From: Rickettsia typhi
GTDB taxonomy: Bacteria; Pseudomonadota; Alphaproteobacteria; Rickettsiales; Rickettsiaceae
NCBI GenBank assembly: GCA_945878545.1
Contig: CAMCTQ010000092.1
Coordinates: 1-5,290, forward strand
Direction: 5' to 3'
DNA: 5,290 nt
The notes under the pieces are model-generated. The model did no database searches, had not been told where the DNA came from, and was given only the letters and a program-made list of their open reading frames with translations. The position numbers were made by a program, and so were the translations under genes. Below, piece after piece: positions 1-5,290 of this stretch (positions are counted from its first letter, which is position 1; each line of letters begins with the position of its first letter).

Positions 1-647
1 GAAATATCTTTTATATTAATTATGTTTTTATAATTTTCAGAATTCACTGATCCACCATACACTAGCTGTAAAGTTTTTGCAACAAGGCTCTGTTTTTTAG
101 TTTTGATTAATTGGGCTATTTCTCCTATTTCTTCAATTGTAGGGGTAATCTTTGTGCCTATTGCCCAAACTGGCTCGTAAGCAACAATGATAGGTTTGTC
201 TGTTTCTGGAGTGGATTCCTCTAATTGATTTAATAAGAACTCTTTATAGTGGCCGCTTTGTCTTATCTTTTCTGTTTCTCCTATGCAAATAATTGGCGTT
301 ATTTTATTATCAAGGCAAATTTCTGCTTTCGCACGGGCTACTATGTTGGTTTCTCCAAATAAAGACCTTCTTTCGCTATGGCCTATCAAGGAATAATTAA
401 TATCGCAACTTTTAAAACACTTAGCGGAATTCTCCCCAGTATAAGAGCCAAAAGCACTTCTTGTGCTTATATCTTGTGCGCAAAATTTTAATTTTTTGTA
501 AATTTGTGCAAGATATGCGATATAAGGGGTAGGCGGTGCAATAATTAAACGATAATGGTCATCGTGTTCAGATATTAATTTAGCAAGGGTTGCCGCCTCG
601 TTAAAAGTCAAATTCATCTTCCAGTTTGTAATAATCAATGGTTTCAT
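1..647 (-). CDS. tpiA: Triosephosphate isomerase (3' end beyond window)
   Basis: Cytoplasmic TIM-barrel enzyme that interconverts dihydroxyacetone phosphate and glyceraldehyde 3-phosphate in glycolysis and gluconeogenesis. I translated the reverse strand from the ATG at 647: 215 codons are visible, starting MKPLIITNWKMN. Since the family is usually about 240-255 residues, roughly 30-40 C-terminal residues are missing off the left edge. Visible family residues are Asn8 and Lys10 in the NWKMN strand, the TGE motif at 70-72, catalytic His90 in GHSERR (89-94), catalytic Glu158 in YEPVWAIGT (157-165), and the phosphate-binding YGGSV at 197-201. The start is supported by AGGAA eight bases upstream and by the canonical N-terminus. 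Oddity: loop 6 reads AIGT-KIT where most TIMs have AIGT-GKT, so the second glycine of the lid is a lysine. The gene is divergent from the ppiD-like gene. Identity is secure. Confidence 0.97.
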   Translation of the reverse strand, partial: MKPLIITNWKMNLTFNEAATLAKLISEHDDHYRLIIAPPTPYIAYLAQIYKKLKFCAQDISTRSAFGSYTGENSAKCFKSCDINYSLIGHSERRSLFGETNIVARAKAEICLDNKITPIICIGETEKIRQSGHYKEFLLNQLEESTPETDKPIIVAYEPVWAIGTKITPTIEEIGEIAQLIKTKKQSLVAKTLQLVYGGSVNSENYKNIINIKDI

Positions 648-655
648 AGGAAAAA

Positions 656-660
656 TTCCT
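656..660 (-). promoter_or_regulatory. Ribosome binding site of tpiA
   Basis: Read on the minus strand, AGGAA lies eight bases before the tpiA ATG, a normal Shine-Dalgarno position, and fixes that start. The site is one arm of a small inverted repeat (AGGAA, three bases, TTCCT at 648-660). In the mRNA this could pair weakly and partly hide the site; that is inference only. Confidence 0.6.
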
Positions 661-688
661 TGCAGTTATTTCATTTGCTATCTATTTT
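660..688 (+). promoter_or_regulatory. Candidate promoter of the ppiD-like gene
   Basis: TTGCAG (660-665) is followed after 17 bases by TATTTT (683-688), with the gene starting at 725. It overlaps the proposed tpiA promoter on the other strand, so the 77-bp spacer must hold both back-to-back promoters. The -10 match is poor; TATAAG at 701-706 is an alternative -10. There is no clear Shine-Dalgarno next to the ATG at 725: the nearest purine run, AAGAAG at 704-709, is 15 bases away. Confidence 0.25.
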
Positions 689-713
689 ATAAATCAAATG
701 TATAAGAAGTAAA
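686..713 (-). promoter_or_regulatory. Candidate sigma-70 promoter of tpiA
   Basis: On the minus strand TTTACT (708-713, four of six matches to TTGACA) is followed after 16 bases by TATAAA (686-691, five of six matches to TATAAT). This would give a leader of roughly 30 bases before the tpiA start. The region is so AT-rich that such matches arise easily by chance, so this is a suggestion based on position and consensus only. Confidence 0.3.
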
Positions 714-724
714 TTGTAATTTTT

Positions 725-2302
725 ATGTTAACTAAATTTCGAAAAGGTGCTGATAACATTTTTGTCAGAATATTACTAGTTTTTATTGCTCTGAGTTTTG
801 TCGGGATAGGGGCGTCTAGCTTTCTTGGCGGTAATAGTAGAGGTGATATAATAACATTTAGTAAGATGGAATCAATTCCTGCGGAAATATTTTTAGCTAT
901 AAAAGCTAAAGAGATAGATTATATACAGCGTGAAAATAGTATCAATCTTACTGAAGAGCAAATAAAAGCCCTCAATATTGATAGCGAGATATTACAGAAA
1001 TTGATTAACGATGCGATGATAAGCTATCTTGCTAAAACATATGATCTTGCCGTCAGTGATGAGTTGGTAATAAATTTTGTTAAAAAAATGTCCTATTTCA
1101 AAAATCAAGATGGTAAATTTGATTTGAAATTATTTAAAACGGCTTTTCGCAATTCTCAAAGAGCAGAAGATGAGTATCTAGAAAATCTTAAGACAAGTTT
1201 AATAAAGACATCTTTGCTGGATGTTTTTATGGAATCGTTCCAGCCGCCTAAAATAATGATAAATAACATGGTCAATTATATGGCTGAAACAAAGTATTTT
1301 GATATTGTTAGTATAGATTTGACTAATAAACGAAATGTCTTGTCATTAGCTCCGCTGGAAAATAAAGATCTTGAAGAATTTTACAACAGTAACGAGGGTA
1401 GCTTTCTTGTACCAGAACATAGAGGTTTTGACTATATAACAATCGGCAAAGATTTTTTCTCTAAAAAAATCGATGTGAAGGAAACAGAAATTCAAGCCTA
1501 TTATGATGCAAATAAAAATGAATTTGATAATAAAGCATATTCTTTAGTAAAAAAAGAAGTGCAAGAAATATTACAGTCAGCAAAATTGGAAGATCTGATA
1601 AATCAGCTTTCTAAAAGCCTTGAAGAAGATGTTGCTGCTGGCCTAACTTTAAAAGAGCTAGCGAATAAACATGGTATAAAAATTTCTAGCATAGCGTCTA
1701 TTAGCAAAGATGTCCTTGTTGCCGATGATAATTTAAAACTATCAGATCTTGCTGATTCCGTGTTTGAGATGTTGGAGGCAGAAGTTTCATATCCTATGGA
1801 CATTCCAAACCAAAACAAAATTGTCCTTGTAGAACTTAGAACAATAATCCCATCTAGAAAACAAGAGTTTGAGGAAGTGAAAACTCAAATTTCTTCTATA
1901 CTGAGCGATAAAGCTATTGCTGCTGAAAATATTAAGATTCTAGAACAAGTGCAAAAAGACTATGATGCAAAAAAGATAAGCTTGGAATCTCTTAAAAACA
2001 AAGGAGTAATGGTTGAGAACAACAAATTTATTACTAGAGTTGATTTTGCTACCGAGGAAAAAATGAATCGTGAATTGATGCATTTTATATTCAAAACTGA
2101 AAAAGGCCATGTTACAAATTTAGTTAGAGATGACAAAAAGGCCTATTTTGCTTTTGTTAAAGATGATAAGGTAAATACTGCTAAAGCCAAAAAAATCACT
2201 GACACATCGCAGGCGCAGATTACAAATACAATTAAAGAGGGTGTGATGCAGGAGTTAATAGGCTATCTCGCTGAGCAGAATGATGTGAAGGTGAAGATGT
2301 AG
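725..2302 (+). CDS. ppiD: PpiD-like membrane-anchored periplasmic chaperone, apparently lacking the PPIase domain
   Basis: PpiD-family proteins sit in the inner membrane beside the Sec translocon and help newly exported proteins fold. The 525-residue product starts with the family pattern: a short basic cytoplasmic end (MLTKFRKGADN), one membrane helix (about 12-34), then a periplasmic body. The SurA-N-like chaperone region spans about 40-170 and includes FKNQDGKFD at 125-133. Two copies of the F/YY..N...F motif follow (219-227 with PEHR at 230-233, and 259-267). In alphaproteobacterial PpiD the parvulin domain should begin just after the second copy. Here the sequence moves within a few residues into what resembles the post-parvulin segment (VKKEVQEIL at 275-283, then AAGLTLKELANKHGIK at 304-319). 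At 525 residues it is about 100 shorter than typical PpiD (about 620-630). The ATG gives the canonical N-terminus, and the frame is intact with no sign of a broken gene. It is divergent from tpiA, as in many alphaproteobacteria. Confidence 0.85.
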   Translation: MLTKFRKGADNIFVRILLVFIALSFVGIGASSFLGGNSRGDIITFSKMESIPAEIFLAIKAKEIDYIQRENSINLTEEQIKALNIDSEILQKLINDAMISYLAKTYDLAVSDELVINFVKKMSYFKNQDGKFDLKLFKTAFRNSQRAEDEYLENLKTSLIKTSLLDVFMESFQPPKIMINNMVNYMAETKYFDIVSIDLTNKRNVLSLAPLENKDLEEFYNSNEGSFLVPEHRGFDYITIGKDFFSKKIDVKETEIQAYYDANKNEFDNKAYSLVKKEVQEILQSAKLEDLINQLSKSLEEDVAAGLTLKELANKHGIKISSIASISKDVLVADDNLKLSDLADSVFEMLEAEVSYPMDIPNQNKIVLVELRTIIPSRKQEFEEVKTQISSILSDKAIAAENIKILEQVQKDYDAKKISLESLKNKGVMVENNKFITRVDFATEEKMNRELMHFIFKTEKGHVTNLVRDDKKAYFAFVKDDKVNTAKAKKITDTSQAQITNTIKEGVMQELIGYLAEQNDVKVKM

Positions 2303-2366
2303 TTTATATGAGTAAATGCTGTGAAAGCGGAAATACAGAGGCTTAAGATTTAGCTATTTAATTCTG

Positions 2367-2438
2367 TGTGCCACCCCTCGTTCAAGCGTCAACTCACCGG
2401 GCTTGCGCCCAATGCATCCACGTTTTTTGGGGGTGACA
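2367..2438. repeat. GC-rich palindromic intergenic element
   Basis: This 72-bp segment is about 58% GC (42 of 72 by hand count) in AT-rich surroundings. Its ends are inverted copies: TGTGCCACCCC (2367-2377) against GGGGGTGACA (2429-2438), forming nine pairs with a two-base bulge. Inside, AAGCGT (2384-2389) can pair with ACGTTT (2420-2425, one G-T), and GGGC (2399-2402) with GCCC (2407-2410) around TTGC. Read on the minus strand that loop is GCAA, a GNRA tetraloop. Nested arms, sharp borders and high GC resemble the small dispersed palindromic elements of Rickettsiales genomes, but only one copy is in the window, so repetition is inferred. It fills the middle of the 2303-2465 gap; the AT-rich flanks hold only a weak imperfect hairpin (about 2335-2367). 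It might also act as a transcription barrier or mRNA 3' end for the upstream gene. Confidence 0.6.
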
Positions 2439-2465
2439 ATTTGATTGTAACAGTTAGTAAAATAC

Positions 2466-4691
2466 ATGGCAAATAAAAAAGATAGTAATGTTGAAAATAT
2501 TGATTTTGGAGATGCAATTTCCGAACGCTATCTAGCGTATGCCCTGTCGACTATTATGTCCAGATCATTGCCAGACGTAAGAGATGGGCTCAAACCAGTT
2601 CATAGAAGATTGCTTTATGCGATGCTCAAATTAAAACTTGATCCGAGTTCTGGTTATAAAAAATGTGCAAGAGTTGTTGGTGATGTAATTGGTAAATATC
2701 ATCCACATGGTGATACTGCTGTTTATGATACACTTGTTCGTTTGGCGCAAAGTTTCTCGCTAAGATATCCTCTCATAGATGGGCAAGGCAATTTTGGTTC
2801 AATTGATGGTGATAATGCTGCTGCGATGCGTTATACGGAATCAAGGATGACCGAAATTTGCATCATGCTTATGGAAGATATAGACAAAGATACTGTTAAT
2901 TTCCGGCCTACTTATGATGATTCTGATACAGAGCCAGAGCTTATGCCGGCAGGTTTCCCAAACTTACTTGCTAATGGTTCTGAAGGGATTGCTGTTGGTA
3001 TGGCAACTAGTATCCCGCCGCATAATTTGCACGAATTATGTGATGCACTGATTTATTTAATTGATAAGCCAAATGTTATTGAAACTGATGAAATAATGCA
3101 GTTTATTAAGGGCCCTGATTTCCCTACGGGTGGAATAATTATTGACCACAAAAGTGCTATAATGCAAGCTTATAAAACTGGGAAAGGAAGTTTTAGGGTT
3201 AGAGCGCGTTGGGAAAAGGAGAGTTTTAGTCATGGTTTGTACCAAATTGTTATTAAGGAAATTCCTTATCAAGTTCAAAAATCGAAATTGATTGAGCATA
3301 TTGCTAATCTACTTAGAGATAAGAAAATACCACTCGTGGGCAATATCAGAGATGAATCTACTGAAGAAATAAGAGTAGTAATCGAACCAAAGGGTAGAAA
3401 TTGTTCTGCAGAAATTGTTATGGAGTCTCTATTTAGGCAAACAGCGCTTGAATCGCGCATTTACTTAAATATGAATGTAATTGCCTCTGATAATGCTCCA
3501 AGAGTCATGAATATTCTTGAAGTGCTACAGGAATTTTTGACGCATCGTAAAGTAGTGGTTACTAGAAGATCTCAATTTGAAATCAATAAAATTGAAAATC
3601 GTCTTGAGATATTAGCTGCCTTGAAAGTTGCTTACTTAAATATTGATGAGGTTATAAGGATTATAAGAGAGGAAGATAATCCGAAACAGGAAATGATAGA
3701 TAAATTCAAAATTTCTGATATTCAGGCTGAGGCTATTTTAAATATCAAACTTAGATCGCTTAGAAAATTAGAAGAAGAGCAGATTAATGCCGAGCATGAT
3801 GAGCTCACTAAAAGACATGCTGAATACAATCAGATTCTCAATAATCCTAAAAAACTATGGTTACTAATAAAAAATGAGCTGATAAGTTTACAAAAGAGAT
3901 TCGGGCTCAGTACTAGTCTTGGTGCGCGCAAAACAACTTTTGAAGAAGCAGAAAGGGCGGCTCAAATAATAGATATTTCAGCCTTTATTGAAAAAGAACC
4001 AATTACTATTATATGCTCAAAAATGGGTTGGATTCGTTCGATGAAGGGGCATAATCTTGATCTTAGCCATATTAAATATAAAGAAGGAGATGAGGAGCAA
4101 TTTAATATAGAGACCTATACTACCGATAATATAATTATATGTGCGAGTAACGGCAAATTTTTCACTTTGTTAGCTGATAATTTAGCTAAGGGCAAGGGGC
4201 AAGGGGAGTCGATAAAATTAATGGTTGAAATAGATAATAATGAAATAGTGAATATTTTGTCATATAAAGCCGGACAGAAAATATTTTTAGCTGCAAGTAA
4301 TGGTAAAGGTTTCATAGTAAATTCAGATGATGTTATCGCTAGCACGAAGGGTGGAAAACAAATTATGCAGCTGGTTGGTGATCATAAATGCATTGTATGT
4401 AAGCTTCTTGATGGTGGTAATATGGTGGCGGTAATAGGCACAAACCGAAAATTATTGGTTTTTGGTATTGATGAAATGCCAGAAATGAAAAGAGGTCAAG
4501 GAGTAACTTTACAAAAATATCGAGATGCACAGCTTAGTGATGTTAAAATATTTGGTTCTGAAGAAGGCCTTTCTTGGTCACTTGGCAATAAAACGCGTCT
4601 TGAGACACAAATAATGTCTTGGCAAGCTAAGCGCGGGAGCGTAGGCAAAATGCCTCCAACTGGTTTTCCAAAAGATAATAAATTTGGTTAA
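2466..4691 (+). CDS. parC: DNA topoisomerase IV subunit A
   Basis: ParC with ParE forms topoisomerase IV, which unlinks daughter chromosomes and relaxes supercoils by passing one duplex through a double-strand break. The 741-residue product is full length (E. coli ParC has 752). The breakage-reunion domain fills roughly the first 480 residues: [19 protein letters not shown] (19-37), DGLKPVHRR (40-48), quinolone-determining loop [14 protein letters not shown] (76-89), and catalytic Tyr123 in AAMRYTE. A helical coiled-coil region spans about 348-480, with [13 protein letters not shown] near 420-432. The beta-propeller C-terminal domain begins near 510. I find no canonical GyrA box (QRRGGKG); the nearest is [12 protein letters not shown] at 674-685, a degenerate form seen in ParC. 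The end [12 protein letters not shown] is also typical of alphaproteobacterial ParC. Both points favour ParC over GyrA. Thr84 and Asp88 occupy the quinolone-resistance positions. No clear Shine-Dalgarno precedes the ATG, but the N-terminus suits the family. Confidence 0.95.
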   Translation: MANKKDSNVENIDFGDAISERYLAYALSTIMSRSLPDVRDGLKPVHRRLLYAMLKLKLDPSSGYKKCARVVGDVIGKYHPHGDTAVYDTLVRLAQSFSLRYPLIDGQGNFGSIDGDNAAAMRYTESRMTEICIMLMEDIDKDTVNFRPTYDDSDTEPELMPAGFPNLLANGSEGIAVGMATSIPPHNLHELCDALIYLIDKPNVIETDEIMQFIKGPDFPTGGIIIDHKSAIMQAYKTGKGSFRVRARWEKESFSHGLYQIVIKEIPYQVQKSKLIEHIANLLRDKKIPLVGNIRDESTEEIRVVIEPKGRNCSAEIVMESLFRQTALESRIYLNMNVIASDNAPRVMNILEVLQEFLTHRKVVVTRRSQFEINKIENRLEILAALKVAYLNIDEVIRIIREEDNPKQEMIDKFKISDIQAEAILNIKLRSLRKLEEEQINAEHDELTKRHAEYNQILNNPKKLWLLIKNELISLQKRFGLSTSLGARKTTFEEAERAAQIIDISAFIEKEPITIICSKMGWIRSMKGHNLDLSHIKYKEGDEEQFNIETYTTDNIIICASNGKFFTLLADNLAKGKGQGESIKLMVEIDNNEIVNILSYKAGQKIFLAASNGKGFIVNSDDVIASTKGGKQIMQLVGDHKCIVCKLLDGGNMVAVIGTNRKLLVFGIDEMPEMKRGQGVTLQKYRDAQLSDVKIFGSEEGLSWSLGNKTRLETQIMSWQAKRGSVGKMPPTGFPKDNKFG

Positions 4692-4712
4692 TCTCCTTGA
4701 GATCTAAATTTT
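4680..4712 (+). terminator. Weak stem-loop at the end of parC, possible terminator
   Basis: ATCTC (4691-4695) and GAGAT (4699-4703) form a perfect five-pair stem around CTT, starting at the last base of the parC stop codon. AAATTT at 4680-4685 can pair with AAATTT at 4706-4711 as an outer stem across an internal loop, and a run of four T follows from 4709. The stem is AT-rich and the T-run short, so termination would be weak at best; chance is a real alternative. Confidence 0.25.
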
Positions 4713-4763
4713 CATATTGTTCTATATAAATAATTTTATAAGTTTAGTAAATATTTAATTACT

Positions 4764-4769
4764 GGAAGA
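4764..4769 (+). promoter_or_regulatory. Ribosome binding site of the 3'-end gene
   Basis: GGAAGA lies nine bases before the ATG at 4779, in the normal Shine-Dalgarno range. It is the best such site in front of any plus-strand gene here and supports both the reality and the start of the following reading frame. The rest of the 87-bp spacer (4692-4778) is AT-rich. Possible promoter pieces are TTGAGA (4697-4702) with TATATA (4723-4728), but their 20-base spacing is too long to be convincing. Confidence 0.55.
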
Positions 4770-4778
4770 TTAATTTTT

Positions 4779-5290
4779 ATGTCTAAGAAGAAAGCAAAAA
4801 GCAAAGTTAAATTGTTAAATTTAACTGAAGTGTTAAAAAAAGTATATCTAGAGAAAATAACTAACAAATTAAGCGATGAAGATTTTATAGTAAAAGTTAG
4901 AGATGTAGTTATAAGAGCATCTAAAAAAGATAATGTTACAGCAGAAGAAATTTTATTATTAAAAAATATTGCCCAAAACTATATCGCAATATTTATTAAA
5001 GGCAAAAGCGTGAAGTTACAAGATGTAGAAGCGTTAGCGTCTTTTACTTTTGAAAAATGGATAAAAGAAGATGATATGGTGAATGTAAGCACTCTGATAT
5101 CTGCACGAAGAGGTCAGGCGCTTAAGCTAGAGGCGGGAACTAGGGCAGAATGCGAAGCTATGATAATCACTATAGGTAAATTATTTGCTGTTCAAGGTGC
5201 AACGAAGCAAATGCAGTCTGATCATTTGATAGAGCTTATTCAAGGAAGATTTCTAAAAGTAGCTAAATTAGAATTTAATAAACTTAGTAT
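4779..5290 (+). CDS. Unrecognised lysine-rich protein (3' end beyond window)
   Basis: I do not recognise this protein. The frame is open from the ATG at 4779 to the right edge, giving 170 codons, and no stop is seen, so the true length is unknown. The start MSKKKAKSKVK is strongly basic, with no signal peptide and no hydrophobic stretch long enough for a membrane helix, suggesting a cytoplasmic protein. The rest looks mostly helical, with charged and hydrophobic residues alternating: about 15-30, a segment LSDEDFIVKVRDVVIRAS at 31-48, and another helix near 55-73. A more conserved-looking part follows, with FTFEKWIKEDD at 89-99, ISARRGQALKLEAGTRAE at 107-124, and a C-terminal helical stretch to 170. 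Coding support comes from the good ribosome binding site, the long open frame in AT-rich DNA and codon use like its neighbours. It could be co-transcribed with parC or have its own promoter. The basic start could bind nucleic acid, but that is speculation. Confidence 0.75.
   Translation, partial: MSKKKAKSKVKLLNLTEVLKKVYLEKITNKLSDEDFIVKVRDVVIRASKKDNVTAEEILLLKNIAQNYIAIFIKGKSVKLQDVEALASFTFEKWIKEDDMVNVSTLISARRGQALKLEAGTRAECEAMIITIGKLFAVQGATKQMQSDHLIELIQGRFLKVAKLEFNKLS

Noticed and set aside
1603..1818. Minus-strand open frame of 71 codons inside the ppiD-like gene
   Set aside because: It lies wholly within a strongly supported gene on the other strand, is low in complexity (serine-rich) and matches no family.
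2308..2346. Twelve-codon frame MSKCCESGNTEA just after the ppiD-like gene
   Set aside because: No ribosome binding site and far too short to distinguish from chance.
2433..2463. GTGACA (2433-2438) and TAAAAT (2458-2463) as a parC promoter provided by the palindrome
   Set aside because: The boxes match consensus well, but the 19-base spacing is long and transcription would begin inside the parC coding sequence, after its start codon.
3057..3460. Two overlapping minus-strand open frames inside parC
   Set aside because: Both are antisense to conserved ParC sequence, with no family resemblance; chance open frames.
4115..4345. Minus-strand open frame of 76 codons inside the ParC C-terminal region
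   Set aside because: Antisense to the beta-propeller domain of parC and without supporting signals.
2466..4691. Identification of the topoisomerase gene as gyrA
   Set aside because: No QRRGGKG GyrA box, length near ParC, and the C-terminal end and N-terminal sequence fit alphaproteobacterial ParC better.

Overview
The window is AT-rich (about one third G+C by eye). It carries four protein genes that look alphaproteobacterial, most likely from a reduced-genome, Rickettsiales-like or similar host-associated lineage. This rests on the AT-rich codon choice, an alphaproteobacterial-style ParC with its characteristic C-terminal end, a divergent tpiA/ppiD arrangement as in many alphaproteobacteria, and a GC-rich palindromic intergenic element of the sort common in Rickettsiales. 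Exact taxonomy cannot be fixed from sequence alone. Presence of tpiA argues against the most glycolysis-depleted Rickettsia species, but this is inference.

Layout. Positions 1-647 (minus strand) hold most of triosephosphate isomerase, whose C-terminus lies beyond the left edge. A 77-bp AT-rich spacer (648-724) separates it from a divergently transcribed gene at 725-2302. That gene encodes a membrane-anchored PpiD/SurA-N-type periplasmic chaperone which appears to lack the parvulin isomerase domain. A 163-bp gap follows (2303-2465) containing a 72-bp, roughly 58% GC palindromic element. Next is parC (2466-4691), the A subunit of topoisomerase IV, full length. After an 87-bp AT-rich spacer, an unrecognised soluble, lysine-rich protein starts at 4779 and runs off the right edge. 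No stretch longer than 300 bases lacks a gene.

Functionally this is mostly housekeeping: central carbon metabolism (tpiA), envelope protein folding (ppiD) and chromosome decatenation (parC). The genes do not form one pathway. I see no CRISPR array, toxin-antitoxin pair, transposase, RNA gene or defence system, and no convincing sign of a new multi-gene system. The points most worth a second look are the PpiD homologue without its catalytic domain, the GC-rich palindromic element just upstream of parC, and the unidentified protein at the right end.
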